Assembly (NCBI GenBank): GCA_963662175.1
Contig: OY759221.1
Location: 36,826,045-36,890,044 of the forward strand
DNA from: Aradus depressus
Taxonomy: Eukaryota > Arthropoda > Insecta > Hemiptera > Aradidae
DNA: 64,000 nt
Reading direction: 5' to 3'
Part shown: positions 33,901 through 43,350 of the stretch, in pieces
How the letters are laid out: every line of letters starts with the position of its first letter
Numbering within the stretch: the first letter of the stretch is position 1
Notes under the pieces: generated by a model
Told to the model about the DNA's origin: nothing
Databases searched by the model: none
What the model saw: only the letters and a program-made list of their open reading frames with translations
Program-made: the position numbers and the translations under genes

Positions 33901-34820
33901 GGTGCTAAGAGTAGTGGACTATGATGAAATCTAAAGAAAATTGCTTGGATGTGTGTCTGAGTAAAAGGTTTAAAGGGAGAATTAGGTGGGGAAGTATAAG
34001 TGAGAAAATTGAGATGGATTGGCTACGCCGCTATACTGAAGATAGAGAGTAGTGAATCGGAGGGAGAGCAGGGGTATTAAGATGGGGAAGCACATTGGAT
34101 GTGTTAATTGACGTGGGGATGTAAGATTAAATCATGAAATAAAAATTGGTGAAGTATGCCTGCAACAACAGGTCTCGACATGTTTGAACATGTATAATGC
34201 ATGCAAAAACCATTTCAAGGTCTAGGATGTCTTCAGATTGGAGAAAACGCAAAATTACTAATAAATGATTGTTGAAATAAAAAAAACAAGAATTCACAAA
34301 TAACACCAAAGGACAGCGTGCTCGGAATTGAAGATAAATGCTTTTTTTTTCCATCATATTACTCCAGTTTAAAATAATACTGAATATGACGAGCTTTGAA
34401 TTATATTTTTAAATGCAATACTTTTCAAGGCACCGAAGGACGGCATGCTCAAAAGTGTAGGTAGGCGATTTTTCCATCATATTACTCCAATCGGACAACA
34501 TACTCAATATGACGAGCTTTGAGTTATATTTTTAAATGCAATACTTTTCAAGGCACCGAAGGACGGCATGCTCAAAATTGTAGGTAGGCGATTATTCCAT
34601 CATTATACTTCAGTTTAAAATAATACTGAATACAATGATGATGATGATCATGCTAGGACATGATATGGTAGGCTACACGAATGCAGGGTTCGACATGTTA
34701 GATCACGAAAGTGCCTGTTCAAGGTCACGAAATCAGTCTTTAAAAATATAAAAATTGTTACTAGTGGGCTAATTAAAAAAAATATAGGGGCACAGGCGAG
34801 GGGTGAGATAAAAATGTAAA

Positions 34821-35450
34821 GCAGGGTTTAGAGGGAGAGCGGAAACTTATAGAGGTTTAGAGGAAGAGCGGAAACTTATTGAGGTTTAGAGGGAGAGGGG
34901 AACTTATTGAGGTTTAGAGGAAGAGCGGAAACTTATTGAGGTTTAGAGGGAGAGTGGAAACTTATTTAGATGGGGAAGTAGATTGGTAGTGATTCAAAGG
35001 ACAAAAATTGAGATGAAAAAATTAGGGGGGGGGGGCTTATTGAGGTTTAGAGGGAGAGCGGAAACTTATTGAGGTTTAGAGGGAGAGTGGAAACTTATTG
35101 GGGTTTAGAGGGAGAGTGGAAACTTATTAAGGTTAGGAGGGAGAGTGGAAACTTATTGAGTTTTAGAGGGAGAGTGTAAACTTATTGAGGTTTAGAGGGA
35201 GAGTGTAAACTTATTGAGGTTTAGAGGGAGAGTGGAAACTTATTGAGGTTTAGAGGGAGAGTGGAAACTTATTTAGATGGGGAAGTAGATTGGTAGTGAT
35301 TCAAAGGACCAAAATTGAGATGAAAAAATTAGGGGGGGGGGGGGGCTTATTGAGGTTTAGAGGGAGAGCGGAAACTTATTGAGGTTTAGAGGGAGAGTGG
35401 AAACTTATTGGGGTTTAGAGGGAGAGCGGAAACTTATTGAGCTGGGGATG
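34821..35450 (-). repeat. 29-bp subterminal minisatellite, right arm
   Basis: Mirror of the left-arm minisatellite, read as GAGGTTTAGAGGGAGAGTGG units. Carries the 14-base G run that differs from the 11-base run on the left. Confidence 0.88.
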
Positions 35451-35565
35451 TACTATGGTGGGTGATTCGGAGCTGGGGAGGGTGGGGGGTGATGGGTCAC
35501 GTGATCCCCGTGGGGTCAAAGGTCATGTGGGGCAACTGCGCCAGAGTCCCCATTTCCCTTCTACT

Positions 35566-35571
35566 TACAAG
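35566..35571. other. Right target-site duplication (TACAAG)
   Basis: Exact repeat of 22,778-22,783. Joining the flanks without the element would give AATACAAGGATACAAGG. Confidence 0.85.
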
Positions 35572-35663
35572 GATACAAGGAGGCCAGTTCCATAAATATT
35601 TGTTTATTAGAATTATAATATTGCTCCACTTTTTTACCTGAAGTTGTTTGACTTGAGACATAC

Positions 35664-35763
35664 CCTTGTTTTTGCCGCCGGACTGTCCGATGAACTCAGC
35701 TGCTAGTATCAACGGCTTACGCTTGTCTAGGATACCAACTATCTCCATGACCGCAACACGATA
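35664..35763 (-). CDS. Candidate coding exon of an unidentified minus-strand gene
   Basis: On the minus strand: acceptor TATGTATATTTCAG, then 100 bp of open frame, then donor GTATGT. The peptide reads YRVAVMEIVGILDKRKPLIL and AAEFIGQSGGKNK. It has balanced composition, unlike the surrounding AT-rich DNA. It ends with one base of a split codon (G); the candidate exon at 13,431-13,525 begins with two bases (AA), giving a Glu codon and a continuous frame. If they belong together, the intron would be about 22 kb and would contain the palindromic element. I do not recognise the protein. Confidence 0.4.
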
Positions 35764-35934
35764 CTGAAATATACATACTATTTTTATTATTAATAGAAAT
35801 GATATAGATATATTTATTTCGCGAAATTTCATTATAATAAATAAAACTGTAACAACCAGGTTCCCCCGTTATGGCTTCTCTGTTATGTTACGAATTCTCC
35901 TCCAGGCCAATTGGTTTTCAATACATATATGTTT

Positions 35935-36060
35935 ATTTTATTTATTTTTTTTGGCCTAATGTATGGTATATATTTGCCATGTCCCTTATAAAGGTGTTAT
36001 CTAGTTATTTGCAACATCTATGGGAGAGACTTCTATCTACGAAATCTATATACATACTTA
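35935..36060 (-). mobile_element. Fragment of a second SINE-like family
   Basis: CCCTTATAAAGGTGTTATCT, then TTGCAACATCTATGGGAG and CTTCTATCTACGAAAT, match the copy at 49,465-49,655. The tRNA-like part is missing here. Confidence 0.6.
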
Positions 36061-36422
36061 TATATATGTATATTGTCTAAGAGAAATTGGAAGTCAGTTT
36101 CATAGGTTAAGTTAGTGTACAGTTGAATAGTAAGATGTGAATAGTTGCTTTTAGTGTTTATTAAATAAGGTCCAGTTTTCTAATACATATTAGGTTGTGA
36201 ATTCTTTTGAACGAGAGTAATTTTTATGAGTTATATAAAAATAGTTTTGTTTTTTGTCCTCACTTTTTCAGTTTGTCATGTTCCATTTTGAACTGGCAGG
36301 GTCAAGCGTGTACAGTTGAAGGATCCTAACTGAATATTGTGGATAATTTATTACGACAAATTAGACTGAGAAGTGTAGGCAAGTCTGTGACAATATATTA
36401 GTTATTACTTTATTTTTATTTG

Positions 36423-36748
36423 TAATTGTAGGAGTATTGAGGGTCAGTCAAAGATGGAAAAAAAAAAAACACTATTCAGATGCCAACGTTTCGATATATT
36501 TTATATCATCATCAGGGCCTACAAACATGGGGGAGAAATCAAGATTAGAATCAAAAATAAACAAAATAAAAAAAAATAAAAAAAAAAAAAAAAAAAAATT
36601 TTTTATTTTGTTTATTTTTGATTCTAACCTTGATTTCCCCCCCATGTTTGTAGGCCCTGATGATGATATAAAATATATCGAAACGTTGGCATCTGAATAG
36701 TGTTTTTTTTTTTCCATCTTTGACTGACCCTCAATACTCCTACAATTA
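36423..36748. repeat. Fold-back hairpin, ~140-bp arms around poly-A/poly-T
   Basis: TAATTGTAGGAGTATTGAGG at the left end returns inverted (CCTCAATACTCCTACAATTA) at the right end; positions add to 73,171. The arms include TGCCAACGTTTCGATATATT and its complement. The tip is a long A run joined to a short T run (about 36,570-36,606). It looks like two head-to-head or tail-to-tail copies of a retroposon 3' end joined at their A tails. Open frames on both strands are by-products. Confidence 0.85.
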
Positions 36749-36964
36749 GAATCCACAGTCGCTAATCAACATCTTTATTTTTATTGTATATAATGCAATA
36801 AAACATTTTGCCTTTTAATAACAATGATTTTAGATGCGACTTTCAACTCTCTTTTTTTTTTCAGAACACATTGAAAAACGTCATTTACAACATAAACAAC
36901 CGACGTTAATGATATGCAATTCATCTAATCTGTAATATTAATCAGAAAAACAAAATATATTTTC
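36749..36964. other. No gene seen
   Basis: AT-rich spacer. Confidence 0.4.
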
Positions 36965-37515
36965 ACATAAGTATATCCGATATCTGGGACTTCATTTAGA
37001 CATACGTTTAACTTGGACTACCCATATCAGATTGAAACGTACAACAAAAAGACGATTTGGACGACTGAAATCGTGATCAGACAAAAAATCAAACATACAA
37101 AGTCTTCAGTCACTGCAATCCATTATACTACACCACATTGCCGAAGCGAATTTTTACATTTCCAATCTTACATTGCATAAAGACCTCAACATCGCATTTG
37201 TACCCCCTCTATTATTAGGATACGGTATCAACATTTTCACGACAAACTCCATCATCACGCCAATCTACTTATTCTACAAATATACACAAACACTCTTCCC
37301 ACAAATCCGCCACGACGCCTAAAGCGGGCATGGCAGAGGGACCTGCTCCAGGATTAGCCTGGACTCCTCTTCAGTCACGAAGCAGTACAGCCACGCCCAT
37401 GTCATTCCTCGACATCGCACTTTTACTAATGACGAACAATTCGTTGATGAATATATATATATTCAGGAATATTTCATTTATCTTCGTTATTTATTTGCGT
37501 ATTAGTTTTAACTAA
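36965..37515 (+). pseudogene. Jockey-clade LINE 3' end
   Basis: Frames give IRYLGLHLDIRLTWTTHI (after the RT palm), LQSIILHHIAEANFYISNLT and LHKDLNIAFV. The family's terminal PPRRLKRAWQRDLLQD then ends at a stop near 37,356. The 3' untranslated tail follows to about 37,515. Several frameshifts and a stop make it dead. It ends with the same RRLKR.W.RDLL signature as the copy at 12.3-13.2 kb, so both come from related lineages. Confidence 0.8.
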
Positions 37516-38346
37516 CTACTGTATTCTTGAATTCTTGATACATATAGTAGGAATTGAATAATTCTCCATCCACTAAGATAGCAGATGTGAGTTGATATTA
37601 TCGAACCATGGATATCGACATCTCTAGCCATAGGAGCAGGTGTTACTACAGATATCACTCTTCGCCCCCTTTTGTTCTGTCTCTATTGTTTTGACACACC
37701 GGATCATACATCACTTTGCATTACTCCTGAGACACCATTTATATCAGAACACTCTGACTTGCCAACAACTTAGTAGTTCACCGGGCTGTGACTAAAAGAG
37801 AGACTAGACTCTATCATAGTCGTTGCTTCACAAGGATCTTCCCAACAGGTCAGGATCCATCGCCAAAAAGTGGAAAGCGTTTGGCCCATTCGAATTACCA
37901 GTTGGGAACGTACACTTCCTCAATATAGAACGGATTACTCATTGCGAATATCCGACAACAGATTTTCACGTTTCAAGGGTAACCTAAAAATGTTTGACCA
38001 TTTTGCGAGGATGACTGCGTGTATGTGATTGAAAAGTTGTGAGCGCACTGCTGCAAAAACGATAGTAGCTATGAACTTAACATTTGTAAAGAAGGGATCA
38101 CTTGGGCTAACTTAGATCTGGTTAGATTTTGGCCGAAATTAAACGAAAATGTCCACTTGTCTTGTCTCTCACTCGGTTTAAATTCAATGCCAGATCTCCG
38201 GGTTGTCAGGTTCATTCCATCAGCACTCCATTATTCATCAATTTTTATTTTACTTTTCTTATATATTACGAGAATATTTCTTATTTTAGTCACTTTTTCT
38301 TTTCTCATTTTTTCTTTTTACTAAAGATTCTATTTTTATTCATTTA
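37516..38346. other. No gene seen
   Basis: Unique sequence; no exon I can support. A 73-codon frame (38,129-38,350) has no domain and ends in T-rich sequence. Confidence 0.5.
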
Positions 38347-38861
38347 CTAGCAGTAATACCCGGCGTTGCCCGGGGAACTTTGACTTTTCTCCCAATATCT
38401 CCTATAAGGCTATTCAGTTCCTCGACAGTACATTCATGATGTTATAATTTTCAATTATTCAAGGCTTATAGTCCTTCAACTGTAGTAACGCTAGCTTTGG
38501 AGCTAAAACTAATTTATTCAAAAATATTTCTCATTAATCGTTGCAATGGTTTTCGAGTTACAAAGATTGCGTGAGTGGATGCTGGGATGGACCAGGGGTT
38601 GATTAAAAAATAGACCTTAACCTTCCGGTAGATAAAACTTATCTATTCAAAAAGATTCCTCATTAATCATTTCAGTGGTTTTTGAGTTACAAAGATTGCG
38701 TGGGTGGATGCTGGGATGGACCAGATATTGAGGTACTAATACGCCTATAACCCTCCACAGACGATGACGAACAAATTAAAAAAAAAATTAATCAAATCCA
38801 TCAAGCCGTTCGTGAGTTATAGCGGTACAACGCACAGACATTTTCAGCTTTATATATATGA
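38347..38861 (-). mobile_element. Short Helitron copy 4 (515 bp)
   Basis: Reverse orientation: CTAG at 38,347-38,350 next to the hairpin CCCGG-CGTTGC-CCGGG. The other end is the complement of TCATATATATAAAGCTGAAA at 38,861. Flanks are A before and T after, as expected for A|T insertion. It shares its two ends, and the GGCTTATAGTCCTTCAACT segment, with Helitrons 1-3 but has none of their arrays. Instead it has two copies of a segment of about 115 bp (GAGTTACAAAGATTGCGTG...GCTGGGATGGACCAG). Confidence 0.9.
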
Positions 38862-39599
38862 TTTATTCTTTCTCTTTTTTTGTATTGCTTCTCTTCATTA
38901 GTTTTCTCTATATCTTAATATGTACTTTTTTTTTTTTTTTTTTCTCCAAGGGCTGATTGAATCACTGCGGCCAGAGTAGGCCTATTGTGTGCCCTTTGTG
39001 TGTTGGTCCCTACAGCTGTACCTTTAATAAAGCAGATCTAGCGATGCCCTAAGACCACTTTACTCCGGGGCCTTACAAGATACCGCTTATGTTTATGATA
39101 TAATCAAAAATCTTTTCAAGTAAATTTGTAAAAAAAAACTGAAATACATATTTTATATGCTGTACACTAGGGTGGAACGAAAAAATCACCTTTTGATTTT
39201 TAATTTGGAATAGCGCGGAAAAGTTGCCTTTTAGTGTAGATAAGATAAATTAAAAATATGCAAAATATTGGAGTACGTCTTGAGGTGCCGCAAGGACCAG
39301 TTTAATGTGGCAATGAAGTAGAAACAAACATTTTGCAGCTGTAACATTTGTAATCATTAAGGATACAGAAGTAAGAAATACAAAGTTTGACATTTGAGGG
39401 AGGGTGAGAGTGATTGATCTGTAAGCGTGGTTGGTATAATAAGTCCTGTTAGGGCCACATTACATAATTTTTTTCACAGAAACTACTTTATGTAGTCGAC
39501 CTTGACGACTAAGATCAGCGTGGCCCATGGGGCCTTAGAGAGATTTGACATCGCTCAATTTTGAAATATAACTGAGTAAACATATTGGTGTTTTAGTTA
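38862..39599. other. No gene seen; transposon scraps
   Basis: GTGTGCCCTTTGTGTGTTGG...CCTTTAATAAAGC (about 38,980-39,040) looks like a retroposon 3' tail. CACTAGGGTGGAACGAAAA at 39,166 resembles the end of a DNA transposon, but I found no partner end. Confidence 0.4.
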
Positions 39600-39725
39600 G
39601 TTATTGTGACTCATGCCCGGGCTTTAACTAACTTCTTAAGGTTACATTGCCTACTACCAAAGGGCTCTTTCGTCATGAGCCCAACTCTACTATGGGTTTC
39701 GAACTAGCGATTTTAAGCAGATACT
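39600..39725 (-). mobile_element. SINE fragment, minus
   Basis: TTGTGACTCATGCCCGGGCT to TGGGTTTCGAAC with the middle deleted. Confidence 0.75.
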
Positions 39726-40317
39726 TTGGCAATCTGCCAGCCACAGATTGTACAACCAGGGGGTTACTCAAGGTCCCTTCCTGAGTCTCCTTTTGTTTTC
39801 GCACTCTTGTTGTGACATGCCGACTCCATCAGTTTGCTTTGCTTCTTGGACACCATAAATAACAGAAGGCACGCCAGTGGATCACTGTTCTGTAACAGGG
39901 CTCTAATTTATAGTCTTTCAGGCTGTTTCACGGTGATTCAGTAGCAGGAACTGACCGTAATTAAAACACATGAACATAAATACTGCAAGTATCTTCATCC
40001 AACCATGAATTTGTTTTAACAGTATCTATAAAAGGTTTCCGGCCTGTAGACTCTTCCACGAGAAATAGTAGATCTGAAAAAGAGAAACCTGTCTATCCAA
40101 ATATTAGAGTCCATACTTCAAAAAGTTTTATAGGCCAATTTCAGATTTATCTTATTTTATTTTTATTTTTTGTCGCTTCAACTGCTTTAGTTAATAAAGG
40201 TAGGCTATCTACAGGTTACCATCCTCTTTCAAACGACCATCAGTAGTCATATTAAACTTGAACTTATATTGGATGCCGGTGGAACTCGAACTTACGATTT
40301 GTAGGCAATGATGCTAT
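39726..40317. other. No gene seen
   Basis: Unique sequence without supported exon. Confidence 0.4.
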
Positions 40318-40440
40318 GCTTTGCCCACCCTAAATTTTTATTCACCTAGGGTAGGGGTATTTAATGAATTACCTGACCATACAAGCTCAGGACCATCACT
40401 TAACGTCCCATCCGAAGGAAGGCGTGCTAATTTTATTTTA
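40318..40440 (-). mobile_element. SINE body fragment, minus
   Basis: TTTGCCCACCCTAAATTTTT through CATCCGAAGGAAGGCGTGCT. Confidence 0.75.
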
Positions 40441-40487
40441 CTAATTACTACATATTATATAATATACTATGATAGATGAATAAACCT

Positions 40488-40598
40488 GGGTAGACAAAAC
40501 TCTCAGTCTCATGTCTATCAGAGTGACAAAAAGAGCGCTCTGGTAGTAGGCGATATGACTTCTTAGTTAAAGCCCAGGTATGAGTCACAATAATGATA
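40488..40598 (+). mobile_element. SINE 3' fragment, plus
   Basis: GTCTATCAGAGTGACAAAAA, GAGCGCTCTGGTAGTAGGCG and AGCCCAGGTATGAGTCACAA. It lies 48 bp from the minus-strand fragment; together they look like one SINE whose 3' part was inverted. Confidence 0.75.
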
Positions 40599-41436
40599 TA
40601 GATTTTCCATAAAAACAATTTATTAAAATTGAAACTTTTTGACATAATTTTGGAAATAATAATACATTAAAAAAATCATTCTGGCTTCTTAAAACTAGTA
40701 CTTTTTTATTCTGGCAGTACAGACTCTGGTTGAGTAATCTAAATTCGTATTATTTTCGTTATTACTATTAGAACTTCTGTAATACATCTTTGTGTTCCTA
40801 TTTATGTTTGTGAAATTATTAAAAATAGGGTTATAATATTATAAATAACTATTGAAACAGTAGCTGCAGGATCAAGAAAACAGAACGATGTAATTATGAG
40901 AAAAGATTAAAAGTTTAAGGAGAAAATTGTTGTGGGTAATAATATTGATGCATGAATAATTTTTAATAAAACTGGTTTTAAATAAAATAACTTTAATTGT
41001 TGGAATAAAAACACTATTACGAAAAATGAATAGTATCATAGAAGGGTACGTTCCCCGAAATTGAAGGACGCCTGATCACCCTGTTCCAGGTACATATCTC
41101 TGAAGTCAGTAGAAATACCTATACAGCTGTAAATGTGTCTGAATGGTTGAGTTGCCATTAACGGTTTAGCTTAGATATAATTAAAACCATGACAGGTGTA
41201 TATTGTATGGTTAAAATATGGCAGCTAATTGTCTGTTTAAGTAGTAATGTCAAATCAACTGGGAATTAGTCTGTGTCTTTGTAGGTTTCCGAAAAAGAGG
41301 AAGGGTTAGTGCTATGAATGTGGAAAACTGCTCCTTAACAGGAATAAGTTGATACTGCTCCAAAAAATACCGGTTACAAATACCTAATATTGAGGAACAG
41401 GAATTTCACGCATGCGCAATGGCAGAAAAGCTGGTT
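40599..41436. other. No gene seen; AT-rich
   Basis: No coding signal. Confidence 0.45.
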
Positions 41437-41802
41437 AGTTAGTTATTGTGACTCATGCCCGTTCTTTAACTACCCATAATAATGAAATATTTTGTAATTC
41501 GATGCTATGCGATACAATTTAAACATTACTTTGAAATATTTCCTAAATTTTTTTTACATTCATTGAGGCGCTATAACCTTACTCGTATTGGTCCTATCTC
41601 AAAATCGGACACAATGACGATTGGAAATTTAATAAGGAACATTTTTGAAGCTATGATGTCATATTGTCTACTACCGGAACGCTCTTTCGTCAAGTTTATT
41701 TTACCTCCCAGATAAAATAAACTAAGGGCCTCGGCCGGGTTTCGAACCAGCGACCTAGAGCTCAGTAAGCAAGCATGCAAACCACTGAGCTACCGGCGCC
41801 CT
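41437..41802 (-). mobile_element. Broken SINE with internal insertion, minus
   Basis: The 3' end (TTGTGACTCATGCCCGTTC) lies at 41,448-41,470. The rest (GTCTACTACCGGAACGCTCT to GAGCTACCGGCGCCCTC) lies at 41,668-41,802. About 190 bp of AT-rich sequence sits between; part of it (AATTTAATAAGGAACATTTT) also occurs near 11,440. Confidence 0.75.
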
Positions 41803-42103
41803 CAGAAAAGCTTGTTAATAATATTTTCAAGATTACTTGAATTACAAAAATTCCTAATGTTTTATATCTAATATTTTGTAACTGGAACTTCAAACATGTG
41901 TGATAGGAGAAAAACTAGTTACAAAATACCTAATATTTTGGAACAGAAATTTCACACCAGGAGCTGGAGCTATATCTATAAATCAGTTACAAAATACTTA
42001 ATATTTTTCAACGCTCTTATGACGCAGTAGTTCACTCTGTAATATTTATTTAGTATTTACTTTCTTTAGTTTCCAGTTATCCCGATGACTGAAAATATTT
42101 TGT

Positions 42104-42652
42104 GTTACAGACAGGGGCGTAGCCAGGGGGGGCAGGGAGGGGCACGTGCCCCCCCCCCCCCCCCTGGCCAGAGCAAAAAACCAAAATTACGAAAATTGTG
42201 CTTACTTAAATGTACATGTACAAAACAAGTCATATTACATTTACTTAAATATATATGAATTCCATCATTTCATTTCCTCGTTCAAAATCTTCATTTATGT
42301 TATACTTTATACTCTGAAAGCTGATTTTACATGCGCAGTAAAAATGCAAAGCGCAGCAGCGGCAAATGCACGCTATTTGATGTGAGTCATTTAATGCTAA
42401 AAGCACAGAAACCACAGCGTGCATTTGCTGCTGCTGCGCTTTGCATTTTTGCTGCTTAAGTATTACAGTCAGTGGTTTCCTCAGGGGGAACTTCTAGGGG
42501 TCCGAGTCTCCCAAATTAATAACAAAAAGTCTGCAGCGCTACCCACGGAAACTGTGGACTGTGTCTCCGGGAGTCTATAGCCCCCCCACTGTAGCCTAAC
42601 TTCCCCCCCCCCCCCCCCTGCTCAAAATCCTGACTACGCCCCTGGTTACAGA
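42104..42652. mobile_element. hAT-type MITE with 8-bp TSD GTTACAGA
   Basis: Element 42,112-42,644. It starts CAGGGGCGTAGCCAGG and ends CCTGACTACGCCCCTG, flanked by GTTACAGA on both sides. Terminal repeats of this kind with an 8-bp duplication mark a hAT-superfamily element. It is 533 bp and codes for no transposase. An internal hairpin (about 42,333-42,455) pairs GCAAAGCGCAGCAGCGGCAA with its near-complement. Runs of C (about 16 each) lie next to both ends. A partial relative lies at 56,834-56,950. Confidence 0.9.
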
Positions 42653-43284
42653 TGTCCTTAATTTTATTACTACCGCTGTGATTGGTGGTTGGCTAGCCAT
42701 ATGGTACGCTGCTTTTTACCTAGTGGTTTTTGAATTTTGCTGGCAGAAATAAGTGTTTTTTTTCTAAATTAAAATATTCATTACAGATATTCCAGTGTAT
42801 GTTAAACCGGCTTCCATTTTTTAAAATAATTATTGTTATAGCTTTGTTAAATTAGAAGTTGAAATTGAAGCTGTAACTCATAAGTTAGTCACATTTTTTT
42901 ATTATAATAATTATTTTTTATATCAATCCGTTACAGCTCCTTTCTAGAAGCTTATACGGTAAAAATAACTAATACTTACAGGAACTAATATTTTCAGTAG
43001 CAATGAACATATGGTTACAGTGATAAACCCATACCTGTTAGGGACATTACTATAAGCTAGCAAAGGACATTACTAGTTAGTGCTAACTTATCTGGTAATC
43101 CGTATAGGATAACTTAGTATTGCGAGGTAGATAAAAGTGAATCACCAATCCAATTGCCTACAATGTCCTAACATATTGAATTTATCGTTATTATCGCATA
43201 CAAAAGAATGAAACTTGTAACTGTTATGTTCTGCATAGCTTTTCTTTGTCTAAAATATAAAAAATAAATATATTTTTGTTGCAG
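42653..43284 (+). other. Upstream region/5' intron of the CPAP1-like gene
   Basis: AT-rich. It ends in TTTTTGTTGCAG directly before the ATG at 43,285, so at least one 5' untranslated exon must lie upstream. I could not identify it or a promoter. Confidence 0.45.
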
Positions 43285-43350
43285 ATGGATAAATCTTGCT
43301 GGGGCCTTACAGTTCTCTCCTCGCTGATCTTACTTTACGTACAATGGTGT
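43285..43350 (+). CDS. CPAP1-like gene, exon 1 (signal peptide)
   Basis: ATG lies immediately after the acceptor TTGTTGCAG; donor GTAAGT follows TGGTGT. Encodes MDKSCWGLTVLSSLILLYVQ plus WC. Confidence 0.85.

Larger units (their letters stand above)
22784..35565. mobile_element. Giant 12.8-kb palindromic element, Polinton-like ends
   Basis: Positions on the two arms add up to 58,346 across the window (for example the ORF at 27,374-27,904 mirrors 30,442-30,972). Near the outer ends the sum becomes 58,349 because one C/G run is 11 on the left and 14 on the right. Arms are about 5.9 kb each. In the stretches I compared I found one substitution (25,200 T versus 33,146 complement C) plus that run length. 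Termini are AGTAGAAGGG...CCCTTCTACT, flanked by the 6-bp duplication TACAAG. A 6-bp duplication and AG...CT ends are known of Polinton/Maverick elements. I see no polymerase B, integrase, ATPase or capsid gene, so it would be a non-autonomous derivative. A new fold-back DNA transposon family is the alternative. Confidence 0.85.
29677..35565 (-). repeat. Right arm of the palindrome
   Basis: Inverted copy of 22,784-28,669 with the same order of parts read from the centre outward. It ends CCCTTCTACT at 35,565. The G run near 35,332-35,345 is three bases longer than its left counterpart. Confidence 0.9.

Noticed and set aside
22784..35565. The palindrome as a sequencing or assembly hairpin artefact
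   Set aside because: Artefactual hairpins mirror whatever flanks them; here symmetry stops exactly at a 6-bp target duplication on both sides, and unique flanks follow. Still worth confirming with raw reads.
36437..36756. Two similar frames of 87 and 94 codons on opposite strands
   Set aside because: Both are produced by the fold-back hairpin and cross its A/T runs.
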